Assembly: GCF_000830005.1 (NCBI RefSeq)
Contig: NZ_CP010407.1
Location: forward strand, 7,328,001-7,392,000
DNA: 64,000 nucleotides
From: Streptomyces vietnamensis
Lineage (GTDB): Bacteria; Actinomycetota; Actinomycetes; Streptomycetales; Streptomycetaceae
Direction: 5' to 3'
Shown here: positions 17,231 to 26,433 of the stretch, one piece after another
Position numbering within the stretch: position 1 is the first letter of the stretch
Layout of the letters: each line of letters begins with the position of its first letter
Program-made: the position numbers and the translations under genes
The notes under the pieces: generated by a model
Databases searched by the model: none
What the model was told of the DNA's origin: nothing
The model's input: the letters and a program-made list of their open reading frames with translations, nothing else

Positions 17231-19243
17231 ATGGCTCTGAGCCGCCGCAGCTTCGTCACGTATGCCCTTGCTGCCGGACTCGTACTGGACGTCGGCGATG
17301 TCGTCGTCTCGCCACGAGTGGCGAGCGCCGCCGACGATCCGGTTCCCCCGGCGTTGCTCGCCGGTCAAGCGCTGAGTTCGTCGACCGTACGCCTGCTGTG
17401 GACCGCGGTCGCGGGGGCCGAGTCCTACCGGGTCTACCGGGACGGCCAGCTGATCGCCGATCAGCCGGGCACCCTGCTGGAGGACACCGGGCTGGCGGCG
17501 ACGACGACCTACCGCTACGAGGTCACCACCGTGATCGGCGGGGTCGAGTCGGTGCGCTCGGCCCCCGTCGTCGTGGTCACCCAGGTGCAGGACCCCACGA
17601 CGGTGCCGACGGCGCCGACCAACCTCACGTCGAGCTCGCTCACGTCGTCGAGCGTGAAGCTCACCTGGACCAAGTCCACGAGCGTCGCCAAGATCACCGG
17701 CTACCGGATCCTCCGCGGCCCGGTCGGGGCGCCGGTCGAGAGCCTGGTCCAGATCGCGACGACCGACGGACCCACCAGCTACACCGCGAGCAAGCTGTTC
17801 GCCAACCGCGCCTACCAGTTCGCGGTCCGCGCCGTCGACGTCGCGGGGCACGTCGGCCCGGCGGCCACCATCGCCGTCACGACCAAGACCTCCAGCGACA
17901 CGAGCGCCCCTTCGGCCGTGTCGAACACCAGCGTGGTGGTGCGGCGGTACTCCGACAGCCGGCTCGACATCACCTGGGGGGCGTCGAGCTCCAGCGACGT
18001 CGCCGGCTACCAGGTCTACCGCAACAACGTCCTCATCGCCACGGTGGAGGAGCCGCTGCGCAAGACGTACTCCGACAACGGACTCTCCCCCTCCACGTCG
18101 TACACCTACCGGATCGCGGCCGTCGACTCCGCCGGCAACGTCTCCGCACTCACCTCGGGGAAGACCGGTTCCACCCCGGCGGCCGGAACCGTCCTCGTCA
18201 CCCGTGGCCCCTACGTCGTCCAGACCGACGCGACGAGCGCACGCGTGCTGTGGTGGACCAACCTTCCGGCTCCCAGCGGGGTCGACTACGGGATCGGATC
18301 GTTCAGCGGCAGCGTCGACGACTCCACCCCGAGGCTGCAGCACGCCATGCTGCTCGGCGGACTCCAGCCCGGAACCGCGTACGTCTACCAGGTGCGGTCC
18401 GGCAACGCCACGCTCGGAGGCAACAGCTTCACCACCGCGCCCGCGGCGGGCACGGCCTTCACCTTCGCGGCGGTCGGCGACTTCGGCGGCGGCTCGGCGC
18501 AGGAGGCGAGCATCGCCAACCTGATCGCCGCGTCGTCGGCCCAGTTCGTGCAGACGCTCGGCGACAACGTGTACCCGGACGCCCAGGACCCGGATCCGGC
18601 GCACTTCTACTCCGACTTCGACAACCGCTTCTACAAGCAGTACGGCCCGGTGCTCCGCACCCGGACCCTCTATCCGGCGAACGGGAACAAGGAGTACTAC
18701 GGCGACGGCGCGGCGGCGCGGAACCTCTGGTCGCCGAACAACCAGCGCTGGTACAGCTACGGGTGGGGCGACCTGCACGTCCTCGTCGTCGACAGCGAGC
18801 AGCCCCTGGGGGCCGGCTCCCCGCAGCGCGCGTTCGTGAACGCCGATCTCGCCGCCGCGACGGCGGCGTGGAAGATCTGCGTCGTGCACCGCCCGCCCTA
18901 CAGCTCGACGACCACCACCTCCAGCTCGTCGACGGTCCTCACCAATCTCGTGCCGCTCCTGGAGCAGTACGGGGTCAGACTCTGCCTCTCCGGCAACTCC
19001 CACAACTACGAGCGGAGCCATCCGCTGCGCATGGGTGCGATCGACTCGACGGGAGTGACGTACGTCGTCTCCGGTGGCGGTGGCAACGGGCTCAACCAGT
19101 TCACGGCGACCCAGCCGTTCTGGAGCGCGTACAGGTCGGCGCGTTTCGAGTACGTGCAGTGCTCGGTCTCTCCGACCCAACTCGTGCTCAACGCGTACAG
19201 CGACACCGGGACGCTCTTCGACAGCACGACGCTGACGCAGTGA
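17231..19243 (+). CDS. Tat-exported FN3 plus purple-acid-phosphatase-like protein with altered active site
   Basis: 670 aa. The ATG at 17231 has AGAGAGGA seven bases upstream; an ATG two codons earlier is too close. SRRSFVT with a hydrophobic stretch is a twin-arginine signal. Three fibronectin type III repeats (about 40-320) precede a PAP-N-like domain and a metallophosphatase domain (about 400-670). Motifs VGDFG, LGDNVYPD and VVHRPPYSS match GDxG, GDxxY and VxxH, but GNH[DE] is GNKE, losing the catalytic His, and GHxH is GNSH, replacing a metal-ligand His by Asn. It may be an inactive or repurposed phosphatase; FN3 repeats suggest polymer or surface binding. Confidence 0.82.
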   Translation: MALSRRSFVTYALAAGLVLDVGDVVVSPRVASAADDPVPPALLAGQALSSSTVRLLWTAVAGAESYRVYRDGQLIADQPGTLLEDTGLAATTTYRYEVTTVIGGVESVRSAPVVVVTQVQDPTTVPTAPTNLTSSSLTSSSVKLTWTKSTSVAKITGYRILRGPVGAPVESLVQIATTDGPTSYTASKLFANRAYQFAVRAVDVAGHVGPAATIAVTTKTSSDTSAPSAVSNTSVVVRRYSDSRLDITWGASSSSDVAGYQVYRNNVLIATVEEPLRKTYSDNGLSPSTSYTYRIAAVDSAGNVSALTSGKTGSTPAAGTVLVTRGPYVVQTDATSARVLWWTNLPAPSGVDYGIGSFSGSVDDSTPRLQHAMLLGGLQPGTAYVYQVRSGNATLGGNSFTTAPAAGTAFTFAAVGDFGGGSAQEASIANLIAASSAQFVQTLGDNVYPDAQDPDPAHFYSDFDNRFYKQYGPVLRTRTLYPANGNKEYYGDGAAARNLWSPNNQRWYSYGWGDLHVLVVDSEQPLGAGSPQRAFVNADLAAATAAWKICVVHRPPYSSTTTTSSSSTVLTNLVPLLEQYGVRLCLSGNSHNYERSHPLRMGAIDSTGVTYVVSGGGGNGLNQFTATQPFWSAYRSARFEYVQCSVSPTQLVLNAYSDTGTLFDSTTLTQ

Positions 19244-19348
19244 ACCGACGGGCACGACGCGTCCGCCTTGACGGTGAACTGGTCGGTGTAGTTCAGTCGT
19301 TGCCGGGGGGTGGCACAGGCCGCCGACCGTGACGAGGGGGGCGGAGAG

Positions 19349-19651
19349 ATGTTCGCGGTGGTGTACCGGTGGCGGGTGCGTCCGGGGAAGGAGCAGCTGC
19401 TCGTCGACGGCTGGCACCGGGTGACCGTGGCGATCCACCAGGAGTGCGGGAGCTACGGCTCCCGGCTCCACAAGGCGGATGACGGGACCTGGGTGGCGTA
19501 CGCGCGCTGGCCCGACCGGGAGACCCGGGAGAAGTGCGGGACCCCCGACCCGGAGGGCGAGGCGATGATGCGCGAGGCGATCGCGGAGTACTTCCCCGAG
19601 ACGCGCCTCACCCTCGTCGACGACCTCCTCGCCGAGCCGGAGACCGACTGA
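19349..19651 (+). CDS. Small ABM-type (antibiotic biosynthesis monooxygenase-like) protein
   Basis: 100 aa. Begins FAVVYRWRVRPGKEQLLVDG, the beta-alpha-beta opening of dimeric ferredoxin-like ABM/YgiN proteins, and retains the GSYGSRLHKADDGTWVAYAR strand pair. Members are small homodimers, some heme-degrading or quinol monooxygenases, many uncharacterised. The start at 19349 follows GCGGAGAG closely, with GAGGGGGG further up. It stands alone between the phosphatase-like gene and convergent lutC. Confidence 0.7.
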   Translation: MFAVVYRWRVRPGKEQLLVDGWHRVTVAIHQECGSYGSRLHKADDGTWVAYARWPDRETREKCGTPDPEGEAMMREAIAEYFPETRLTLVDDLLAEPETD

Positions 19652-19662
19652 AGCGACCCGTC

Positions 19663-20298
19663 TCAGGGCTCCGTCACCAGGACGACCTCCAGGGTCCGCG
19701 GCCCGTGGACGCCCTCCACCCGGTCGAGTTCGATGTCGCTCGTCGCGGAAGGGCCGGAGATCCAGGTCAGCGGGCGCGCCGGGGCGAGCCGGGGGAGCGC
19801 GAGCGGCACCGAGGCCACCACCTGCTCAGGGGCCCGCACCACGCACACGTGCAGGTCGGGGACGAGGGTGAGCGCCCGGCGGCCCTGGCCCGGACCGCCG
19901 TCGAGGACGATCGTGCCGGTCTCCGCGATCGCCACCGCGCACCCCGTCACCACGGCGTCCGTGCCGTCCAGTTCGTACGGGGTCAGCCGGGGCTCGTCGA
20001 ACCGCCGGGCGGCCTCGGTCGCGGCGAGCCACTCCTCGGGCAGCCCGGGCGGTACGACGACACTGCGCGCGCCGCGCTCCGCGAGGAGCCGCGCGACGAG
20101 CGCGGCGAGGCCGGCCGGCGCGGTGCGGTGGACGTGGGCCCGGTAGTCGGCGAGGTTCTCGTGGAGCAGATCGAGGAGGGCCTCCGGGGCGTCCGGGGTG
20201 TGGCTCGTCCGGTAGTCGCGCGCGACGGGCGCGGCCTCGGGCGCGTCCGCGACGGCGGTACGGATCCGGGCGAGGATCCGTGCGCGGGAGTCGGTCAT
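19663..20298 (-). CDS. lutC: LutC, lactate utilisation protein (LUD domain)
   Basis: 211 aa with the LUD-domain pattern: DYRAHVHRT, VVVPPGLPEEWL, AIAETGTIVLDGGPGQGRRA (the glycine-rich core) and ISGPSATSDIELDRVEGVHGP at the C-terminus, typical of LutC/YkgG. With LutA and LutB it forms the Fe-S L-lactate dehydrogenase complex converting lactate to pyruvate. It is the last gene of lutABC, 111 bp after lutB. Confidence 0.9.
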   Translation of the reverse strand: MTDSRARILARIRTAVADAPEAAPVARDYRTSHTPDAPEALLDLLHENLADYRAHVHRTAPAGLAALVARLLAERGARSVVVPPGLPEEWLAATEAARRFDEPRLTPYELDGTDAVVTGCAVAIAETGTIVLDGGPGQGRRALTLVPDLHVCVVRAPEQVVASVPLALPRLAPARPLTWISGPSATSDIELDRVEGVHGPRTLEVVLVTEP

Positions 20299-20354
20299 GT
20301 GCGCTTCCTCCTGGCGGGGTTCCGGGCGGGGGAGTGGGTCATGCGGGGTCTCTC

Positions 20355-20380
20355 CTCGCGAGGTTCGCGAGCCTCGCGAG
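20355..20380. repeat. CTCGCGAG inverted/direct repeats between lutB and lutC
   Basis: CTCGCGA (20355-20361) pairs with TCGCGAG (20365-20371) across a GGT loop, and another CTCGCGAG follows at 20373-20380. It lies in the otherwise unusual 111-bp lutB-lutC gap and may act as a processing or attenuation hairpin. Confidence 0.6.
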
Positions 20381-20409
20381 CCTTACGAGGTTCCGTACGG
20401 GGAAGCCGG

Positions 20410-21888
20410 TCACGTCCGGTTCTTCCTCCACCAGTCGCGGAACGGTTCGGCGGGCAGTTCGGGCAGGTCGCGGCTCTCCGTCCACTGACGGGCGCCCGGT
20501 CCCGGCAGCCGCTTCGGGTGCAGCTTGCGGGTGGCGGACGCGAGCCGTTCCCCGGTGGCGAGCACACCGGGGTGGTCGAGGACCCAGGTGGACGCCTTGA
20601 TCGCGGCCCGCTCCAAGCGGTGGCCCTTCCCGCCTTCCTCGGCCACCTTCCCCCGCAGGTGCACGAGCACCTCGGGGATGTCGATGGCGACCGGGCACAC
20701 CTCGTAGCAGGCGCCGCACAGCGAGGAGGCGTACGGCAGGGAGGCGTCGACCTCGCTCGCGGTGCCCCGGAGCTGCGGGGTGAGGATCGCGCCGATCGGA
20801 CCGGGGTAGACCGAGCCGTACGCGTGACCGCCGGCCCGCTCGTACACCGGGCAGACGTTGAGGCAGGCCGAGCAGCGGATGCAGCGCAGCGCCTGCCGCC
20901 CCACCTCGTCCGCGAGGGCGTCGGTGCGGCCGTTGTCGAGGAGGACCAGGTGGAAGGTGCCCGGTCCGTCGCCGTCGGTGGTGCCGGTCCACATGCTCGT
21001 GTACGGGTTCATCCGCTCGGCCGTCGACGAGCGGGGCAGCGTCTGGAGGAACACCTCCAGGTCCTGCCAGGTCGGCACCACCTTCTCCACGCCCACGACC
21101 GAGATGAGCGTCTCGGGCAGGGTCAGGCACATGCGGCCGTTGCCCTCGGACTCGACGACGACGAGCGTGCCGGTCTCGGCGACCATGAAGTTGGCCCCCG
21201 AGATGCCGACCTTGGCCCGCAGGAACTTCTCCCGCAGGTGCAGCCGGGCCGCCTCCGCGAGCTCGGCGGGCGCATCGCTCAGCCCCTCCGGTGCCGGACG
21301 GCCCCAACTCCCCATCTTCTCCCGGAAGATGTCACGGATCTCGCCGCGGTTGCGGTGGATCGCCGGGACCAGGATGTGCGAGGGACGGTCGTCGCCGAGC
21401 TGCACGATCAGCTCGGCGAGATCCGTCTCGTACGCGGCGATGCCCTCGGCCGCCAGGTGCTCGTTGAGCCCGATCTCCTGGGTGGCCATGGACTTGACCT
21501 TGACCACCTCGGTCTCTCCGGTGGCCCGTACGAGCTCGGTGACGATCCGGTTCGCCTCCGCCGCGTCGGCCGCCCAGTGCACGGTGCCGCCCGCCGCCGT
21601 CACCGCCTCCTCCAACTGGAGGAGGTACGTGTCGAGCTGACGGAGCGTCCGGTCCTTGATCCGCTTGCCGGTCTCGCGGAGCGCCGCCCAGTCGTCCAGC
21701 TCGGCCACCGCCCGCGCCCGCTTGTCCCGGATGGTGTGGGTGGCGTGCCGCAGGTTGGCGCGCAGGGTCGGATTGCCCACGGCCTCCCGCGCGGCCTCGG
21801 GGAAGGCCGGCATCCCCAGAAACGCCCGCCCGTCGCCCGACCACCGCCCCTCGTCGAGCGCTGACGCGCGCCCCTTCTCGTCACTCAT
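20410..21888 (-). CDS. lutB: LutB, Fe-S protein of lactate utilisation
   Basis: 492 aa. N-terminal LUD domain (KVKSMATQEIGLNEHL; VGISGANFMVAETGTLVVVE) then two 4Fe-4S ferredoxin motifs: CIRCSACLNVCPVY and CGACYEVCPVAIDIPE, and the DUF3390-like C-terminal tail (RLPGPGARQWTESRDLPE). It transfers electrons during L-lactate oxidation. Its ATG overlaps the lutA stop by four bases (ATGA), so the two are translationally coupled. Confidence 0.94.
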   Translation of the reverse strand: MSDEKGRASALDEGRWSGDGRAFLGMPAFPEAAREAVGNPTLRANLRHATHTIRDKRARAVAELDDWAALRETGKRIKDRTLRQLDTYLLQLEEAVTAAGGTVHWAADAAEANRIVTELVRATGETEVVKVKSMATQEIGLNEHLAAEGIAAYETDLAELIVQLGDDRPSHILVPAIHRNRGEIRDIFREKMGSWGRPAPEGLSDAPAELAEAARLHLREKFLRAKVGISGANFMVAETGTLVVVESEGNGRMCLTLPETLISVVGVEKVVPTWQDLEVFLQTLPRSSTAERMNPYTSMWTGTTDGDGPGTFHLVLLDNGRTDALADEVGRQALRCIRCSACLNVCPVYERAGGHAYGSVYPGPIGAILTPQLRGTASEVDASLPYASSLCGACYEVCPVAIDIPEVLVHLRGKVAEEGGKGHRLERAAIKASTWVLDHPGVLATGERLASATRKLHPKRLPGPGARQWTESRDLPELPAEPFRDWWRKNRT

Positions 21889-22601
21889 GCCCAGGGCTCC
21901 TCTTCCGTGCTCGCGAGAATCTCGGCGATGTGCAGCGCCCGCAGCGGCGCGTCCTGGCGTCTCAGCATGCCGCCCACGTGCAGCAGACAGGAGTTGTCCG
22001 CGCCGCACAGGACCTCCGCGCCCGTGGACAGCGCGTTCGTGATCTTGTCGGCGCCCATCGCGGCCGAGACGTCCGGGTTCTTCACCGCGAAGGTGCCGCC
22101 GAAGCCGCAGCACTCCTCCGCGCCCGGCAGCTCCACGAGCTCCAGGCCCTTCACCGCCTCCAGGAGCCGCCGCGGCCGCTCCCCGAGCCCGAGGAGCCGC
22201 AGGCCGTGACAGGACGGGTGGTACGTCACCCGGTGCGGGAAGTACGCGCCCACGTCCGTCACGCCGAGCACGTCCACCAGGAACTCCGTCAGCTCGTGCA
22301 CGCGCGGCGCCAGCGCCCCGGCCTCCGTACCGAACGACGGGTAGTGGTGCCGGACCATCGCCGCGCACGAACCGGACGGGGTGACGACGTGGTCGTACCC
22401 CTCGAAGGCCCGGACCGTGCGCCGTACGAGCGGCTCGGTCTCCGTGCGGTAGCCCGTGTTGAACTGCGGCTGCCCGCAGCAGGACTGCGCGGCCGGGAAG
22501 TCGACCGTCACGCCGAGCCGTTCGAGGAGGCGGACCGTGGCCACGCCCGTGGAAGGGAAGACGGCGTCGTTGACGCAGGTGACGAAGAGGGCGACACGCA
22601 T
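21885..22601 (-). CDS. lutA: LutA, CCG-domain protein of lactate utilisation
   Basis: 238 aa. Two cysteine-rich CCG modules (AAQSCCGQPQFNTGY and AEECCGFGGTFAVKNP) with partner Cys at FVTCVND, PSGSCAAM and TYHPSCHG, as in LutA/YkgE and the heterodisulfide-reductase-like GlpC family. The ATG at 22599-22601 has GAGGA six bases upstream; a GTG one codon earlier is too close. First gene of lutABC; no GntR-type lut regulator lies beside it. Confidence 0.92.
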   Translation of the reverse strand: MRVALFVTCVNDAVFPSTGVATVRLLERLGVTVDFPAAQSCCGQPQFNTGYRTETEPLVRRTVRAFEGYDHVVTPSGSCAAMVRHHYPSFGTEAGALAPRVHELTEFLVDVLGVTDVGAYFPHRVTYHPSCHGLRLLGLGERPRRLLEAVKGLELVELPGAEECCGFGGTFAVKNPDVSAAMGADKITNALSTGAEVLCGADNSCLLHVGGMLRRQDAPLRALHIAEILASTEEEPWA

Positions 22602-22755
22602 CACGATTCCTCGGGGACGGTTCGGGTCGGGCGGCGGCGCTGCGGTACGTAGTGTCGCAGGACCGTGCGCGGGGCGGCTCGGCCCGGTCCGTCACCGCGC
22701 CGGTCGGGGACCGCGGCGATGGGTGTGTCCAGTACGGCGAGCAGACGCGGGTGGA

Positions 22756-23178
22756 TCAGCGCCCCGGGCGGCCGCGGATGTCGAGCGGGTGGCCGGTCGT
22801 CGCGTCCACGTGGGGCGGGAGCTCGTCGTGGCGGTCGCCCACGGTCGGTGTCCCCGTGGGCTCGAACATGAGGATCGCGGCGCCGGACGGGGCGTGCGGC
22901 TTGTGCTCCGTGCCCGCGGGGACGGTGAAGACCGCCCCCTGCGGGAGCAGGACCGTGCGCTCCCCGTCGGGCTCGCGCAGGGAGATGCGCAGCTCGCCGT
23001 CGAGCACCAGGAAGAACTCGTCGGTGTCCTCGTGGACGTGCCAGACGTGTTCGCCCTCGACCTTGGCGACACGGACGTCGTAGTCGTTGACGCGCGTGAC
23101 GATGCGGGGGCTCCACAGGGCGTCGAAGGAGGCCAGCGCCTTGTGGAGGAGGATGGGTTCGCTGTTCATGGGGTTCAT
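22756..23178 (-). CDS. Cupin-domain protein
   Basis: 140-aa single-domain cupin. Motif 1 is VWHVHEDTDEFFLVLDGEL (two His, one Glu metal ligands) and motif 2 is GAVFTVPAGTEHKPHAP (His), so the metal site looks complete. The ATG at 23178 has AGGA seven bases upstream; ATG 23169 is a possible alternative. It is divergent from the GlxA-type regulator with 52 bp between, suggesting control by it. The substrate is not evident; similar small cupins act in sugar or aromatic metabolism. Confidence 0.82.
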   Translation of the reverse strand: MNPMNSEPILLHKALASFDALWSPRIVTRVNDYDVRVAKVEGEHVWHVHEDTDEFFLVLDGELRISLREPDGERTVLLPQGAVFTVPAGTEHKPHAPSGAAILMFEPTGTPTVGDRHDELPPHVDATTGHPLDIRGRPGR

Positions 23179-23230
23179 GGGCTCATCCTGAGCCGTTTCG
23201 CACCGCCGCCGTGAGTGCTAGGAATCGCAC

Positions 23231-24241
23231 ATGGCGCAAGAATCCTCGCACGCGGAGCACGCGGAGCACGTGGAGCACGCGGCGGACGCACACCGGGTCG
23301 TCGTGATCGTCGACGAGAACTCGAACCCCTTCGAGCTCGGCTGCGCGACCGAGGTCTTCGGTCTGCGCAGACCGGAGATCGGCCGTGACCTCTACGACTT
23401 CAGGCTCTGTTCCGCCGAGCCCCGCACCCTGATGAGAGACGGATTCTTCACGCTCACGGGAGTCGCCGGTCTGGAAGCGGCCGACACGGCGGACACCCTG
23501 ATCGTCCCCAACCGTCCCGACATCGAGGTGCCCCGCCGTCCCGCCGTGCTCGATGCCGTCCGCCGGGCGCACACCCGCGGTGCGCGCCTGGTCGGCTTCT
23601 GCAGCGGTGCCTTCACACTGGCCGAGGCCGGAGTCCTGGACGGGCGCAGGGCCACGGCGCACTGGCAGTGGGCGGATTCCTTCCGGGCCCGCTTCCCCTC
23701 CGTCCGGCTCGAATCGGACGTGCTGTTCGTGGACGACGGCGACATCCTCACCGCCGCGGGGAGCACGGCCGCCCTCGACCTCGGGCTGCACGTGGTGCGC
23801 CGCGACCACGGCGCCGAGGTCGCCAACTCCGTGAGCCGGCGACTGGTCTTCGCGGCCCACCGGGACGGCGGACAGCGTCAGTTCGTGGAGCGCCCCATGC
23901 CCGACCTGCCGGACGAGTCCCTGGTACCCGTCCTGGCCTGGGCCCAGGAGCGGTTGGACGCGCCGCTCACCGTGCCCGACCTCGCGGCGCGGGCGGCGGT
24001 CAGCCCGGCGACGCTGCACCGCCGCTTCCGGGCGCAACTGGGTACGACGCCGCTGGCGTGGCTCACGGGCGAACGGCTGGCCCTGGCATGCCGGCTGATC
24101 GAGCGGGGCGAGTCCCGGTTCGAGGTGGTCGCGCGGTGCAGCGGCCTCGGCACCGCCGCCCACCTGCGGGCGCTGATGCGCCGCGAGACCGGCATCACGC
24201 CGTCGGCGTACAGGCGCCGGTTCGGACCAGAGGCGAATTGA
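23231..24241 (+). CDS. GlxA-type AraC-family regulator with DJ-1/PfpI domain
   Basis: 336 aa. N-terminal class I glutamine amidotransferase-like domain (VVVIVDENSNPFELGCATEV ... VGFCSGAFTLAEAGVLDGRR, nucleophile-elbow Cys present) and two C-terminal AraC HTH motifs (LTVPDLAARAAVSPATLHRR; about 255-330). An odd His/Glu-rich leader (residues 5-21) is encoded by tandem 9-mers GCGGAGCAC/GTGGAGCAC. It probably controls the divergent cupin gene. Confidence 0.87.
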   Translation: MAQESSHAEHAEHVEHAADAHRVVVIVDENSNPFELGCATEVFGLRRPEIGRDLYDFRLCSAEPRTLMRDGFFTLTGVAGLEAADTADTLIVPNRPDIEVPRRPAVLDAVRRAHTRGARLVGFCSGAFTLAEAGVLDGRRATAHWQWADSFRARFPSVRLESDVLFVDDGDILTAAGSTAALDLGLHVVRRDHGAEVANSVSRRLVFAAHRDGGQRQFVERPMPDLPDESLVPVLAWAQERLDAPLTVPDLAARAAVSPATLHRRFRAQLGTTPLAWLTGERLALACRLIERGESRFEVVARCSGLGTAAHLRALMRRETGITPSAYRRRFGPEAN

Positions 24242-24393
24242 GTCGATCGCCGGGCCCAGGTCGTACGTCGTCGTACGTCGTCACCGGCACCAGGGGACGC
24301 CGCACGCCTCAGGCGGCTCGTTGTCAGTGCCGTCGCGTACGTTCGGTTCGTTCGGCCCGACCGGCGGGCCGTCGAACCGGGGGACTCGTAGCG

Positions 24394-24891
24394 GTGAGCA
24401 TCCACCTGCATTTCCGTGCCGTCGTGGAATCCGAGATCGAGGACGACCACACCTGGCTCGCGGCGTACATGTCCGAGGCCTGGGACAGGCATGCCGAGGA
24501 GTACGCGGCCGGTGTCACCGACTCGATCGCGAAGTCCTGGAGCTTCGTCAACGACCTCTACGCCGCGGCCGATGTCGCCGGCACAGGCGGCGAAGGCCCC
24601 TGGACACTGCCGATCTACGGCGGCCGCCCCGTGGCCCACACCCCCGGCGCCGACCTCACCGACCCGCCCATGATGTACATGGACCCGCCCGAGGTGTCCC
24701 AGGCGGCGGAATTCCTCGCGGGCGTCTCCTTCGACGAGCTGTGGAACGCCGTCGGTAAGAGACTCGGGGGCGGCGGACCCGACGACGCGCTCCTCCGGCA
24801 GGAGCACCTCGAACACCACGAGTCGCTCCGGGGGTTCTACGGGCGGGCCGCCTTGTCGGGCCATGCCGTGATCAAGGCCGTGTGGGCGTGA
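24394..24891 (+). CDS. DUF1877-family protein
   Basis: 165-aa soluble protein with the layout of the DUF1877/YfbM family (SIHLHFRAV opening; PPEVSQAAEFLAGVSFDELW; LLRQEHLEHHESLRGFYGRA). The GTG at 24394 begins the conserved part. No catalytic function is known for the family. Its last 20 bases overlap the 3' end of the convergent membrane-protein gene. A CGTACGTCGT doublet lies in the 150-bp leader. Confidence 0.7.
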   Translation: MSIHLHFRAVVESEIEDDHTWLAAYMSEAWDRHAEEYAAGVTDSIAKSWSFVNDLYAAADVAGTGGEGPWTLPIYGGRPVAHTPGADLTDPPMMYMDPPEVSQAAEFLAGVSFDELWNAVGKRLGGGGPDDALLRQEHLEHHESLRGFYGRAALSGHAVIKAVWA

Positions 24892-25393
24892 GCCGCCGAC
24901 GGCGGTGGTACGCGATCGCCACCGCCGTGAGCAGTGGGGCCCAGGCCACGAGCGGGAGGTAGCAGACGAGGAAGAGGGTCTTCTGGAGCGTGCTTTCGGT
25001 GAGGTGGCTGGGGGAGTACGGGGCGAAGTCCGCGAGCGCCACATAGGTGAACCAGCAGGTGAGCGCGGTGAGTCCGAACGCCCCGGACAGCGCGGCGAAC
25101 GTCGCGCCCCGGGCGGCGACCGGGCGGCCGCCGAGGAACGGCAGCCGGCGGGGGAACACCTCGCCCCACTCGCGGACCAGACCCAGCGTCAGGAACGCGA
25201 GCAGTTCGGCGAGGACGGTCAGGCCGAGCTGGTAGACGGCCAGGCCGATGGTCGGGTCGTCGACCCGGGCCACCGGCGCGCGGAACGTCAGCGCGATGCG
25301 CCAGAGGCCGGACGGCAGGACGACCAGGGGTACGGCGTGGGCGGCGATGGCGGCCCAACGGGGCACGCCCGGCAGGGCCTTGAGTCTCATCAT
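24872..25393 (-). CDS. Small four-helix membrane protein
   Basis: 173 aa with about four hydrophobic segments (WAAIAAHAVPLVVLPSGLW; LAVYQLGLTVLAELLAFLTL; FAALSGAFGLTALTCWFTYV; FLVCYLPLVAWAPLLTAVAI). Common in actinobacteria, function unknown. The start has no clear ribosome site and could be the second Met. Tail-to-tail overlap of 20 bp with the DUF1877 gene. Confidence 0.7.
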   Translation of the reverse strand: MMRLKALPGVPRWAAIAAHAVPLVVLPSGLWRIALTFRAPVARVDDPTIGLAVYQLGLTVLAELLAFLTLGLVREWGEVFPRRLPFLGGRPVAARGATFAALSGAFGLTALTCWFTYVALADFAPYSPSHLTESTLQKTLFLVCYLPLVAWAPLLTAVAIAYHRRRRLTPTRP

Positions 25394-25491
25394 GAAGCCC
25401 AGACTGCCGCCGGGCCCGGCCCCCGGGCATCGGCCCGGGAGCCGCTCCGCCTCCGCCGTGCGGGGGAGGGCGGGTCCTCCTCGCCGACGGG

Positions 25492-26433
25492 TCAGGCCCC
25501 GTCGACCCGCCGCTGGTGGACGCGCAGGTGCAGGGTCGCCAGGTCGAGCAGCGGGGTCGGCACGCCCAGGGCGCGGGCCCGGGCGGTGAGGTCGCCGAAG
25601 AGGTGCTCGACCTCGGTGGGGCGGCCCGCCACCAGGTCGCGGTAGAGCGACGGCACCATCGGCGAACCCGACGCGGACACCACGGCGAGCGTCGCCGCCC
25701 GCTCCTCCTCCGTTACGGGGTGCCCGGCCGCGGCGGCGACCGCGGCGGTCTCGTCGAGGAGCGCCGGGCCGAGGTCCGGGCCGCCGGGCGTGTCGTACAC
25801 GTCGCCGACCGTGCCGCGCATCAGGCTCGTCACCGCGCCGAACGTCGTGATGAACACCCACTTGTGCCACATCGCCGTGAGGACGTCGGCCGGCACCGGC
25901 GCGTCGATCCCCGCACCTTCGAGGACCTTGCGGATCCGCTCCACGCGCGCGGAGACCGTCCCGTCCCGCACGTCCTGCTCGCCGAAGGCCAGATGGGCCA
26001 GAGGGGCGAGCCGCCGGATGTCCCCCGTGCCGTCGAGGGTGGTCACCACCTTGGCCACGCCGCCGAGGACGGCCCGCGCGCCGAAGCGGGCGTTGAGGGC
26101 GTCGATGTGGGCGAGGCCGTTGAGAAGCGGTATGACGGCGGTGTCCGGTCCGACGGCCGGCGCGACGTCCTCGATCGCCCGGTCGAGGCCCGTGGACTTC
26201 ACCGAGAGCAGCACGAGGTCGTACGGCTCATGCGGCTCGCGCAGCTCGTCGGCCGTGACGAGGCGGGGTTCCACCGTCCACTCCTCGTCCCGGCCCACGA
26301 CCCGCAGCCCGCGCCCGCGCAGCGCGGCCGCCCGGGCCGGGCGGACCAGGAAGGTGACGTCCTCGCCGGCACGGGCGAGCAGGGCGCCGAAGTAGCCACC
26401 GGTGGCACCGGCGCCGACGACCAGGATCTTCAT
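25492..26433 (-). CDS. Ketopantoate reductase-like (ApbA/PanE family) oxidoreductase
   Basis: 313 aa. N-terminal Rossmann signature GAGATGGYFGALLARAG, the family's LLLSVKSTGLD strand, then the helical C-terminal domain with KWVFITTFGAVTSLMRG and the typical catalytic Lys context. It would reduce 2-dehydropantoate to pantoate with NADPH if orthologous to PanE; many actinobacterial paralogues have other ketoacid substrates. Its ATG overlaps the HxlR stop by one base, and this coupling argues for a regulated accessory role rather than housekeeping pantothenate synthesis. Confidence 0.82.
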   Translation of the reverse strand: MKILVVGAGATGGYFGALLARAGEDVTFLVRPARAAALRGRGLRVVGRDEEWTVEPRLVTADELREPHEPYDLVLLSVKSTGLDRAIEDVAPAVGPDTAVIPLLNGLAHIDALNARFGARAVLGGVAKVVTTLDGTGDIRRLAPLAHLAFGEQDVRDGTVSARVERIRKVLEGAGIDAPVPADVLTAMWHKWVFITTFGAVTSLMRGTVGDVYDTPGGPDLGPALLDETAAVAAAAGHPVTEEERAATLAVVSASGSPMVPSLYRDLVAGRPTEVEHLFGDLTARARALGVPTPLLDLATLHLRVHQRRVDGA

